DNA of 64,000 bases from Fibrobacter sp. UWB15 (GTDB lineage Bacteria > Fibrobacterota > Fibrobacteria > Fibrobacterales > Fibrobacteraceae). This document shows, one piece after another, positions 51,926 to 60,030 of this stretch (positions are counted from its first letter, which is position 1; every line of letters starts with the position of its first letter). Under the pieces are notes generated by a model. That model was given only the letters and a program-made list of their open reading frames with translations, ran no database searches and was not told the origin of the DNA. Position numbers and translations under genes: made by a program. The stretch is from NCBI RefSeq assembly GCF_900177705.1, contig NZ_FXBA01000001.1:372001-436000 (forward strand), given 5' to 3'.

Positions 51926-52912
51926 CTACCTTACTTCGTCGAGCAGCTGCTGCGTTGTCACGCCATAGAACTTTTGCAAAGCAGACTCGTCGCCCAAGGT
52001 GCGCATGCTCTGGATGAATTCTCTGAAGTGCACGAGACTTGCATTGCGGGCCAAAAGGCGTTCCACCATGGCCTGCGAATACCAGTAGAGCTTAACGGCC
52101 GTGCCGGTGTTGTTCTCGTTCACGAACGGGGTCGTGAGAGCCTCGATACTGGGGGCGCCACCTTCGGGCCGTTGCATTCCCGTGCGCGAGGCGTCAATCA
52201 CTTGGGCGATACCTTCGTTGACCCAGAGCGGAATGTGGTGGCGAGTCATGGCGCGGATGAAGGCGTGCGTGAGTTCATGGAAGAACATCGGGCGGTAAAT
52301 TTCGCGGTAGGCCATCACGTTTACCGGAATGCGAAGTTTTCCGTCGAATACGGCGCCGACCCACTCGGGGCGAGGGCCAACCCCTTGGTACTGCGAAGAT
52401 TCGTAAAGCACCAGGTGCATCTTGTTTTCAGGATGAAAATCGAACAGGTGGCATAGCGAATCGTAGGCGACTTCCAGCACGGCGAGCGCTTCGGCAATGT
52501 CGCTTCTGGCGGGGCGGCCTTCGAATTCCACGCGGAAATGCATCGAACGTTCCAGTTGCAATTCAGCCATTTCACGCATCAGCGACTCCGACTTTTCTTT
52601 TAAGAAGTTGAGGTCACCATGCTTGAACTTGCGCGATTGTACATAGGCGATGCAGTCTTCGTAGCGTTCCTGCTCGAAAAGGATTCCTGCCAGGTGCAGT
52701 TGCAAGTTCTGGTCGTCAGGGGTTTCCTTGAGGAGCGTGCGCACGTTTTTCTCGGCGCAGTTCCATTCGGCCATTTCAAGGCACTCGTTTGTCTCGGCGA
52801 TTAACGCTTCGTGCTTGTCGAAAGCCTCCTTGGCCGCCGACTGCTGCATAAACCAGCGGACACCAATAAGCAAGACGATTACGCCAATGACTATCGAGAC
52901 CAAATTTTTCAA
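51926..52912 (-). CDS. Membrane-anchored peptidase MA-like gluzincin
   Basis: A 328-residue protein with an N-terminal membrane anchor (about 4-20) and a TPR-like helical part (about 28-115). A zinc peptidase domain of the peptidase-MA type follows: 'FFHELTHAFIRAM' (HExxH) and 'IPLWVNEGIAQ', in which the downstream glutamate is the third ligand. The domain is expected to face the periplasm. Substrate unknown. It overlaps the DUF4416 gene by 4 bp and lies 11 bases before the asparaginase gene. Confidence 0.82.
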   Translation of the reverse strand: MKNLVSIVIGVIVLLIGVRWFMQQSAAKEAFDKHEALIAETNECLEMAEWNCAEKNVRTLLKETPDDQNLQLHLAGILFEQERYEDCIAYVQSRKFKHGDLNFLKEKSESLMREMAELQLERSMHFRVEFEGRPARSDIAEALAVLEVAYDSLCHLFDFHPENKMHLVLYESSQYQGVGPRPEWVGAVFDGKLRIPVNVMAYREIYRPMFFHELTHAFIRAMTRHHIPLWVNEGIAQVIDASRTGMQRPEGGAPSIEALTTPFVNENNTGTAVKLYWYSQAMVERLLARNASLVHFREFIQSMRTLGDESALQKFYGVTTQQLLDEVR

Positions 52913-53478
52913 AGCCGTACCGCCGATTCTTTAGATGAACCGTTTTTTCCGCCGCCCGCCTTCTTGTAACGCTCCCGAATGAGCTGCAAGTCGTGCTGGT
53001 ACGGATTCCGCTTAAAGTCTTCGAACGCCCAGGCGGTGGGGTGGAACTGTCCCTTTGCATAAGTCAACAGCATGTCGAGCCACACGCCCTTGCCGGCGTA
53101 AAGCTTGAAGGGGCCGCGCTTGTAACTGGGGAGCACCACCTTGTCCAAGTCCATGTAGCCGATATCGATGTTCACGCGGCGTGCATCAGGATCGCTCGCC
53201 TGCGCCATCGTGAGTTCGAGAGCATTGCTGCGTTCCTTTTCGAAAGCAATTGTTTCGGGCGGAATTTCCTTTTCGAAAGAAACCACGCCGCGGTACAGGC
53301 CTTCGCCCATTTCGGGGGTGTAATAGGGCGTCTGGTCAAATGCGAAAAGCTTGCCCTTGTGGCGGATTTTGCCCCAAGTGCGTTCCAATGCGTCAATCAC
53401 TTCGGGCAGCCACTGTTCGCCGGGCTGCAAGACAAAAGCCAATAGTTGTGCGTTTTCAGAAAATTGAGAAGACTTCAT
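52909..53478 (-). CDS. DUF4416-family protein
   Basis: A 189-residue cytoplasmic protein with the DUF4416 pattern: 'LFAFDQTPYYTPEMGEGLYR' in the first half, then 'VNIDIGYMDLDKVVLPSYKR' and 'YPPTA'-like stretches. Function of the family is unknown. Four-base overlap with the peptidase MA-like gene downstream and four bases between its start and the stop of the metzincin-like gene upstream indicate a tight operon. Confidence 0.8.
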   Translation of the reverse strand: MKSSQFSENAQLLAFVLQPGEQWLPEVIDALERTWGKIRHKGKLFAFDQTPYYTPEMGEGLYRGVVSFEKEIPPETIAFEKERSNALELTMAQASDPDARRVNIDIGYMDLDKVVLPSYKRGPFKLYAGKGVWLDMLLTYAKGQFHPTAWAFEDFKRNPYQHDLQLIRERYKKAGGGKNGSSKESAVRL

Positions 53479-53482
53479 AAAC

Positions 53483-54769
53483 TTAGTGCGGGAAAATCAT
53501 CAGGTTCTTGCGGATCATATCAAGCTGTTGCTTGCTGAACGAAAGTACCTTGTCCTTCACGGTAGTGGGGAACATGTAGTTGTCGGCGTCAGGACAGTTG
53601 TTGACATTGAAGGTGGTTGTGTTTCCTGCAATATAAATGCGGGACAATCCAGGAACTTTGACGATGTCGGTGCTTTTAATTTTCATTAAGGATTTGGTGT
53701 AGCCTACGCTGCAATAAGGCGTGTCGTCAAGTCCGTCGTCTAAATTCGAATAGTCACCGATGTCGTAATCGCCCTGGAGAATTTCAATGTCTGCCTTGGT
53801 GGCGGTGGTGTGCCTGAGCCCAAAGAAATGACCTGTTTCGTGCAAAGCTGTTTCAACAATATCTTTCATGGAGATAGAGTCTTCGCCGTAGGGCGTCTTG
53901 ATGTGGGTTCCCAGAACAACGGTGCTGCCGGCGCCCTTTCCAAGATTTGCGCTGAAAGGCTTTGAGTAGCCCAATACCCCATCGTTTTTAATGTAGTGGA
54001 CCAATACAATATCCAGGGCGTCTTCAATACCGGGCCATCCGCCTAGTTCCGAAAGGAAAAAGTCTTCTGAAGAGGCTCCTGCCAGCCAGGGTTCATTTGC
54101 CGGATATTTGGCACCCAGAGTGGGGTGCTTGGAAGCGTAGTTTATATAGAGTGTGTCAATCGTTACGGATGTGTATTGTGCGCGGAATTCTTGCAATAGG
54201 TTTGATGCGAGCTCGTCTATGGTGTAGCCTTCGATTTCCTCTTCGATGTTGCCGACTAGGATCAAGTTGATTGAAAAATGGTCAGAATACGCTCCGTTCC
54301 CGGTGAAACGAATGTTTGAAACCCTCCCCTTGTAGTAGGTTTCGTCAAGAACCAGCGATGTGGCCCATTCGGTAAATGAATTTTCCTCACAAATGAAAGA
54401 GTAAACGTATCGTCCGTTTTCGATATCGGGTTTCAGCGAACGGACTTTGCTACCATGCCATTCAGTTTGCTCTTTGTTCAAGTATAGCCTGAAAAGCTGC
54501 AATGTAGGAGCATCAAAATTGGGGTCTACGTCGAAAGACAGCTGATAGGTGGCGTTAGGGTGAACGACTAGCGTAATGCCATGGGCGATGTTTGCTGCGG
54601 CAGAATCGTTTTTGGCTAAATCATTGGGGTAAAGTCTGCGGAGAAAAATATCGCCTTGGTTGTCGGGGTAAAGTGTAAATTCCTCAGTTTCACTCTCGGC
54701 GCATGCGGTAAAGAATAGGACAAGACCGACAAAAGACAGCAAACAAAATTTTTTACAAAAATTTTTCAT
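53483..54769 (-). CDS. Metzincin-like zinc-metalloprotease lipoprotein
   Basis: A 428-residue lipoprotein (lipobox 'LVLFFTACAES'). The catalytic motif 'ALHETGHFFGLRHT' is a complete HExxHxxGxxH metzincin zinc site. A downstream 'DNYMFPT' could be the methionine turn. The N-terminal 200 residues are a beta-rich region without assignment. It probably works on the cell surface or in the periplasm. I use the ATG at 54769 (MKNFCKKFCLLSF) because GGAGA lies about nine bases upstream. First gene of the cluster DUF4416, peptidase MA-like, asparaginase. Confidence 0.8.
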   Translation of the reverse strand: MKNFCKKFCLLSFVGLVLFFTACAESETEEFTLYPDNQGDIFLRRLYPNDLAKNDSAAANIAHGITLVVHPNATYQLSFDVDPNFDAPTLQLFRLYLNKEQTEWHGSKVRSLKPDIENGRYVYSFICEENSFTEWATSLVLDETYYKGRVSNIRFTGNGAYSDHFSINLILVGNIEEEIEGYTIDELASNLLQEFRAQYTSVTIDTLYINYASKHPTLGAKYPANEPWLAGASSEDFFLSELGGWPGIEDALDIVLVHYIKNDGVLGYSKPFSANLGKGAGSTVVLGTHIKTPYGEDSISMKDIVETALHETGHFFGLRHTTATKADIEILQGDYDIGDYSNLDDGLDDTPYCSVGYTKSLMKIKSTDIVKVPGLSRIYIAGNTTTFNVNNCPDADNYMFPTTVKDKVLSFSKQQLDMIRKNLMIFPH

Positions 54770-54838
54770 AAAAAATGTCTCCAACATGCCTAAAAAAGCG
54801 TGTATAGAAGAGGGACTCTTTTAAAGGTGTCATTAATT

Positions 54839-57169
54839 ATGAAATCTAGCAAAAAAAATAAAAATCTGATCGATTTACAGAATCTTCTCACCCCGCTTAT
54901 GGGTAAACCGGCTTTATTGAGCGCAATCGTGGTTACGATCATTTTTGCGAGTCTTGACGAACCGATTTACGCCTGTGTTCTTTTGCCTGTTTTGGCGGCA
55001 TTGACTCATGTGTTTCCGCGAACGTTACAATGGGTGGTGCTGATTAGCCTTGCGATGGGTGTTATTTGCCATGAATATGCTAGGATTCAAAAAGGAAATC
55101 CATTGCATATAAACCTTCCGGCTAAAGCTTGTGGGGTAGTAGAGTCTACGCAGCAAAAAAAGAGCGGAATGACATCGATTATCAATCACGGCTACCGCGT
55201 TCGATTGACAGAAAAGCGGAATTTGCCGCGGTACCCCCTGCCGGGTGATTCGCTTTGCTACGAAGCCTCTTTTTATCCGGTGACACCGCCTACGGTACCA
55301 GGGGCGTTCGATACCCGTGGGTGGCTCAAGTCTCAGGGGCTTCAAGCCTATGGAAAGTTCGTTCACTGGACAATTCACGGCGAAACCTGGGTACCGGAGC
55401 GCAGTTTTTATCAGTTCCGCAAGTGGATCGGGTTGCGTTTTGGCGAATATCTGGATTCGGCAGAAACAGGGCTTTTGCTTGGGCTTTTGGCGGGGGATCG
55501 TAGTGGAATCCCCGATGCATTGCGGAGTGACTTTCAACGCTCGGGACTTGTGCATGTTCTCGCCATTAGCGGCTTTCATGTGGTGCTCTTGGCGGGGATG
55601 CTGATGGTGTTTTTGAAGGCGACGGGACTTCCGCATCGAGTGGTGCGAATTGCGGCGATTGTCTTGTTGTTCCTGTACATTCCTGTAACGGGCGGTTCGC
55701 CGGCCGTAAGGCGGGCGGTGCTTATGTTTGCTGTGCCGCAGGTTGGAGCATTGTTCCAAAGGCCGGCCAATACTTTGAATAGCTTGGGCGTGGCACTCCT
55801 CTTTATTATGATTCCTGAACCGTCTGTCATTTGGAATCCGGGCTTTCAGCTTTCGGTGGCGGCGACCATGGGAATATTGATGGGCGGCTTTTGGAACCCG
55901 CTGAAGAACTTGCCTGAAGAACTTCAGAAGAACAAGTGGTGGGCTCGTTTGCAATCGCTTGTGGTGGAGCCGACTTACGTGACCTTGTGCGCCACACTTT
56001 CTACGTCGCCCTTCTTGATTCACCATTTCAAGACGCTTTCGCCTTTTGCCTGGCTTGGCAACATCGTTGTGGTACCGGCGATTTCCATGGGAATGCAGGC
56101 GGGACTTTTTGCGCTACTTTCACCGATTGATTTTTTGCGGGAATATTTCTGTTATGCGGCCCGGTTCTTTTTGCGACTTGCATCGCTGTTGACTTGCTTG
56201 CTGTCGGATTCTTCGCAGGCGTCTGTGACAGTTGGCCCTTTTGAGCCGTGGGTATTGTTGCTGTGCGGATTCTTGATTGTGGTGGTTCCCTTTTTTGCTA
56301 AAAATCGCATTGCCAGGCGATTTTCGTTGTGTTGCATATTGCTGTTTGCGGCAATTTTTGCCCATCAAGGGTATGGGGCGGTTATAAAGCCGACATGGAA
56401 ATTGACGACAATCGATGTGGGACAAGGGGATAGCCATTTGATAACTACGCCCTCGGGGGAGCATTTTTTGGTGGATGCAGGCGACACGAAACGCCTGGAT
56501 TCCGGTAAAGACATTGTGGTTCCGTACCTGCACCATATCGGAGTTTCTCACTTAGATGCTCTAATCGTTACACATGCCGACCAAGATCATTTTGGCGGGG
56601 CGTATTCTATTATCAAGACGTTTCCGGTCAAGGAACTCTGGATTACCGAATGCGCAAGAATCGACGAAAAAGAAAATTGGCAGCGAGTAATTTCCGAAGC
56701 CTACCGGCGAAAAATTCTGATTCGAGACATCAAACGCGGCTTTTTATACAAGGAACGTTTCTTTGAATTCAAGGTAGTGCATCCTGAAACGGGTCGTTGC
56801 ATAGATGCTAACACCCAGAGTATTACCTTTAGGGCGAAGGGTTTGGGACATTCCGCCTTGCTGACGGGGGATTTGACGGTGCAAGGTGAAAAAGAAATCA
56901 TGGAGACGGATGTCTTCTTGCAAAGCGATGTGTTAAAGCTCGGACATCATGGTTCGAAGACTTCAAGTGGCCGAAAGTTCTTGAAACAAGTGAATCCGAA
57001 GCTGGCGATTGTTTCTAGTGGCCGAAAAAATCGATTCCGCCATCCGAGTAAACAGGTGATTCAAAGGTTAGATTCGCTAAGGATTCCCTATTTGAATACC
57101 GCTGAAAAAGGAACGATTGATATTATCTTTCGTTCCGATACGATGCTTGTTAATACTATGATAGACTAG
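54839..57169 (+). CDS. comEC: ComEC/Rec2-type DNA uptake channel
   Basis: A 776-residue inner-membrane protein for transport of single-stranded DNA during natural transformation. It has a short cytoplasmic start and two membrane segments. A DUF4131-type region follows (about 90-190). The competence domain has about eight membrane segments ('LLLGLLAGDRSGIPDALRSD', 'HVLAISGFHVVLLAGML'). The C-terminal metallo-beta-lactamase domain has 'DVGQGDSHLI', 'VTHADQDHFGG' and 'LKLGHHGSKTSSG'. The start at 54839 is used; frame upstream to 54800 is not family-like. Other competence genes are not in this window. Confidence 0.94.
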   Translation: MKSSKKNKNLIDLQNLLTPLMGKPALLSAIVVTIIFASLDEPIYACVLLPVLAALTHVFPRTLQWVVLISLAMGVICHEYARIQKGNPLHINLPAKACGVVESTQQKKSGMTSIINHGYRVRLTEKRNLPRYPLPGDSLCYEASFYPVTPPTVPGAFDTRGWLKSQGLQAYGKFVHWTIHGETWVPERSFYQFRKWIGLRFGEYLDSAETGLLLGLLAGDRSGIPDALRSDFQRSGLVHVLAISGFHVVLLAGMLMVFLKATGLPHRVVRIAAIVLLFLYIPVTGGSPAVRRAVLMFAVPQVGALFQRPANTLNSLGVALLFIMIPEPSVIWNPGFQLSVAATMGILMGGFWNPLKNLPEELQKNKWWARLQSLVVEPTYVTLCATLSTSPFLIHHFKTLSPFAWLGNIVVVPAISMGMQAGLFALLSPIDFLREYFCYAARFFLRLASLLTCLLSDSSQASVTVGPFEPWVLLLCGFLIVVVPFFAKNRIARRFSLCCILLFAAIFAHQGYGAVIKPTWKLTTIDVGQGDSHLITTPSGEHFLVDAGDTKRLDSGKDIVVPYLHHIGVSHLDALIVTHADQDHFGGAYSIIKTFPVKELWITECARIDEKENWQRVISEAYRRKILIRDIKRGFLYKERFFEFKVVHPETGRCIDANTQSITFRAKGLGHSALLTGDLTVQGEKEIMETDVFLQSDVLKLGHHGSKTSSGRKFLKQVNPKLAIVSSGRKNRFRHPSKQVIQRLDSLRIPYLNTAEKGTIDIIFRSDTMLVNTMID

Positions 57170-57178
57170 CTTGAATAA

Positions 57179-57205
57179 GCGATGTTATCCCACACTAGAC
57201 ATCGC
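57179..57205. repeat. Hairpin between convergent genes
   Basis: Perfect 7-bp arms GCGATGT (57179-57185) and ACATCGC (57199-57205) around a 13-nt loop, between the stops of comEC and the outer-membrane-like gene. No clear T tract, so its role as terminator is uncertain. Confidence 0.4.
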
Positions 57206-57216
57206 AAATTCTGCAT

Positions 57217-57924
57217 TTATAATGCCGTTATCACGTAGAGGGTAATGCTCTTTTGATTGTTGTTGTCTTCTTGCATAATGCCAATGTCGAATTCTACGCG
57301 GACGCGGGTTCCGCCAAAGGCGGCTTCCAACTTGGGAATGATGTCTACCATAAAGTCGTCCTTTAAATGGCCTGCACTTCCGCTAGAGGTGATTTCGATG
57401 ATGCACAAGACGCTTCTGCCAAAGTGGAGGGTGGGGGAGGTTCCCAGCGAGAATTTAACGTAGCCATCTTCGCCGGTAACACCTTCCATAAAACCTGCGC
57501 GGGCTTCGTAGAAGTTGGAAAAGTTGCTGGCAATATAAACATCCTTACCGTAGGTAAAGACGACGGCGCTACCGTTGTTACGGTTGAGTCCGAAATAGCC
57601 GTCGAGCTCAAGAAAACGGCCTGCGCCCATACGGTATCTTCCGCCAATGTCAATGGAGGCTTCCATGTTGTCCATCTTGTTGTAAGTGTACATGTCCACC
57701 TTAGCGCCCAATTCCCATTCCTTGTTGATGGCTCCCATGATGTTGATGGGGAAAAGTACGTTGTCTCCAAAGTCGGAACGCATACCGACACCAGCGGCAA
57801 ACTTGGGCGAGGGGCGTGTTTCGGGGCCAAAAGTGTAGCGCATGTTCCAAATGCGGTCCAAAGCGAAGGTGTTTTGAATGCAAAGGCCTATTAATACAAA
57901 AATAATGAAATGGGAAATTTTCAT
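57217..57924 (-). CDS. Exported protein, probable outer-membrane beta-barrel
   Basis: A 235-residue exported protein (signal peptide about 1-21). The mature sequence alternates in barrel fashion ('LFPINIMGAINKEWELGAKV', 'FLELDGYFGLNR', 'FSLGTSPTLHFG'). It resembles small beta-barrel proteins of the outer membrane, but I cannot name a family. The start at 57924 has GGAG three bases upstream and TAAATT seven bases upstream. Confidence 0.6.
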   Translation of the reverse strand: MKISHFIIFVLIGLCIQNTFALDRIWNMRYTFGPETRPSPKFAAGVGMRSDFGDNVLFPINIMGAINKEWELGAKVDMYTYNKMDNMEASIDIGGRYRMGAGRFLELDGYFGLNRNNGSAVVFTYGKDVYIASNFSNFYEARAGFMEGVTGEDGYVKFSLGTSPTLHFGRSVLCIIEITSSGSAGHLKDDFMVDIIPKLEAAFGGTRVRVEFDIGIMQEDNNNQKSITLYVITAL

Positions 57925-57969
57925 GTGCTCCAATTTAGCTAAATTTTAGGCGCAAAAAAAGAGGATATC

Positions 57970-59061
57970 ATGATTGATCCGCGTCCAGAGCTTTTGAAAC
58001 TTTCTGATTACGTTCCCGGCAAATCCATGGAAGAAATCCGTGCGAAGTACGGGCTTACCGATGTTGTCAAACTCGCCTCGAACGAGAACCCGCTCGGAGC
58101 TTCCCCGAAGGCTGTCGAAGCTTACCACGGAATTGCGGATGCGTTACACTTGTATCCGCGCGGTGATGCTCCGAAGCTGATCAATGCCATAGCTGATTTC
58201 TACGGCGTGAACACCAACCAGATTGTCATCGGTAACGGTTCCGACGAAATCATCGACATGGTGGGTAAGGCGTTCATTCGTCAGGGTGACAACTGCGTAG
58301 GCATTACGCCGACGTTCTCGGTCTATAAGTTTACGACGCTTTCGAATGGTGCCGACTTTATCGGTGTCGGCGTGGGTGATCAGAAGACGCCACTTTCGGA
58401 ACTCTTGAAGGCTATCAACGACAAGACACGCGTGGTCTTTATCTGCAGCCCGAACAATCCGACTGGCGTTTACTACAACAAGCAGGAATTGCTTGAATTC
58501 CTGGATAAGGTTCCGAGCAATGTGCTCGTCTTCCTTGATCAGGCTTATTCTGAATTTGCAACGGCAAGCGATTATCCTGTACTGATTGACATGCTGGACA
58601 AGTACAAGAACTTGTTCATCAACCGCACCTTCAGCAAGATTTACGGCCTTGCTGGGCTACGCATTGGTTATGCCTTCGGTAACGTTGATGTAATCCGCGC
58701 CTTGTGGAAAATTAAGCCGCCCTTCGACGTGAACCAGGCCGCTCAAGTGGCTGCCATTGCCGCTCTCGGCGATAAGGATCACGTCAAGCGAACGCTTGAA
58801 CTCAATGCCGAAGGAATCAAGTATCTGACACCGGAATTTGAATCACTTGGTTTCAAGGTGTTGCCGACTCAGGGTAACTTTATCTGCGTGCACATTGGCC
58901 CCAAGGCGAAGGACCTCGTGCTGTTCCTCGAAAAGAACGGCATGATTGTTCGCGGGCTTACGAGCTTCGGTCTTCCGGAACACATCCGCGTGACTCTCGG
59001 CAAGCGTGAAGAAAACGAACTTCTGGTCTGCCTTGTCAAGAAGTGGAAGGCAGAAAACTAA
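57970..59061 (+). CDS. hisC: Histidinol-phosphate aminotransferase
   Basis: A 363-residue PLP-dependent class I/II aminotransferase that converts imidazole-acetol phosphate to histidinol phosphate. 'KLASNENPLGASPKAVEA' at the N-terminus, 'CSPNNPTG' and the PLP-lysine region 'RTFSKIYGLAGLRIGYAFG' are all typical of HisC. Ribosome binding site AGAGGA. It is followed after 14 bases by hisN. Confidence 0.95.
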   Translation: MIDPRPELLKLSDYVPGKSMEEIRAKYGLTDVVKLASNENPLGASPKAVEAYHGIADALHLYPRGDAPKLINAIADFYGVNTNQIVIGNGSDEIIDMVGKAFIRQGDNCVGITPTFSVYKFTTLSNGADFIGVGVGDQKTPLSELLKAINDKTRVVFICSPNNPTGVYYNKQELLEFLDKVPSNVLVFLDQAYSEFATASDYPVLIDMLDKYKNLFINRTFSKIYGLAGLRIGYAFGNVDVIRALWKIKPPFDVNQAAQVAAIAALGDKDHVKRTLELNAEGIKYLTPEFESLGFKVLPTQGNFICVHIGPKAKDLVLFLEKNGMIVRGLTSFGLPEHIRVTLGKREENELLVCLVKKWKAEN

Positions 59062-59075
59062 TCGCCGGAGGTGTT

Positions 59076-59885
59076 ATGGCAGCGACCGCAGAAAATCAAG
59101 AACTTCTGAAAATTGCGCTCAAGGCGGCCGAGCTTGCCCAAGAAAATATCATGAAGTATTTTCAGGCAAGTGTCGGCGTGGAATGGAAAAAGGATAATAC
59201 GCCTGTTACCATCGCCGACAAGAGCACCGAAGAAATCGCCCGCAAGTTCTGGGAAAAGGAAACTCCGGGTTTCGGCGTCATTGGCGAAGAATTCGGTATC
59301 GAAAATCCCGATGCGGAATACCAGTGGGTCATTGACCCGATTGACGGCACCAAGGCCTTCATTCACGGCGTACCCCTGTTCGGTACGCTCATTGCCTTGT
59401 ACAAGAAGGGAACGCCAATTGCAAGCCTCATTCGCATTCCCGCGATGAATACGGCGGTCTGGGCAGTCAAAGATGGCGGAGCCTTCTTAGACGGCCGTGA
59501 AATCCGCTGTTCCAAGGTCGCAAAACTTTCGGAATCGTTGGTGCTTTCGGGCACGGTGAATACCATGGAAACCGCAGGTTACGGCGAAAAGTACGCGGCC
59601 GTGCGTCGCGCAGCCAAGCTGCACCGCGGCTGGGGTGACTGCTACGGCTACTACTTGGTGGCCGCCGGCCGTGCCGAACTGATGATTGACCCTGTGGTAT
59701 CCCTTTGGGATATCGCCCCGTATCCGCTCCTGTTCAAGGAGGCGGGCGGCAAGTTCAGCACCATTGACGGCAAAACCGAACTGTTTGACACAAGCGGCAA
59801 GCCGGTTGCCCCGATTTACGAAGGCTACACCAGTATGGCCTCGAATGGCCTGATTCATGACGAAGTTGGCTGTTATTTTGTGTAA
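59076..59885 (+). CDS. hisN: Inositol-monophosphatase-family histidinol phosphatase
   Basis: A 269-residue Mg-dependent phosphatase of the IMPase superfamily. Metal motifs: 'GVIGEEFGIE' (GEE), 'WVIDPIDGTKAF' and 'SLWDIAPYPLLF'. Placement behind hisC argues for histidinol-phosphate phosphatase activity (HisN), the step after HisC. The start at 59076 has GGAGG; a longer frame would run inside hisC. Confidence 0.9.
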   Translation: MAATAENQELLKIALKAAELAQENIMKYFQASVGVEWKKDNTPVTIADKSTEEIARKFWEKETPGFGVIGEEFGIENPDAEYQWVIDPIDGTKAFIHGVPLFGTLIALYKKGTPIASLIRIPAMNTAVWAVKDGGAFLDGREIRCSKVAKLSESLVLSGTVNTMETAGYGEKYAAVRRAAKLHRGWGDCYGYYLVAAGRAELMIDPVVSLWDIAPYPLLFKEAGGKFSTIDGKTELFDTSGKPVAPIYEGYTSMASNGLIHDEVGCYFV

Positions 59886-59941
59886 TTTATTGCAAAAAAC
59901 TTATATAAGCTAATTTTCTTTAATTTTTTCCTTTTAAATTT

Positions 59942-59972
59942 CGTACCAAATTAATATATTTGGTGCGTTTTT
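59942..59972 (+). terminator. Probable terminator of hisCN
   Basis: A 10-bp stem CGTACCAAAT/ATTTGGTGCG with one G-U pair and a 6-nt TAATAT loop, directly followed by TTTTT. The surrounding 145-bp gap is very AT-rich and also contains TATAAC at 60008-60013 and AGGAG before the next start. Confidence 0.65.
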
Positions 59973-60030
59973 AAATTTGTTCTAATTAATTTAGTTCAAA
60001 TTTACGGTATAACATAAATCAGGAGAACAA

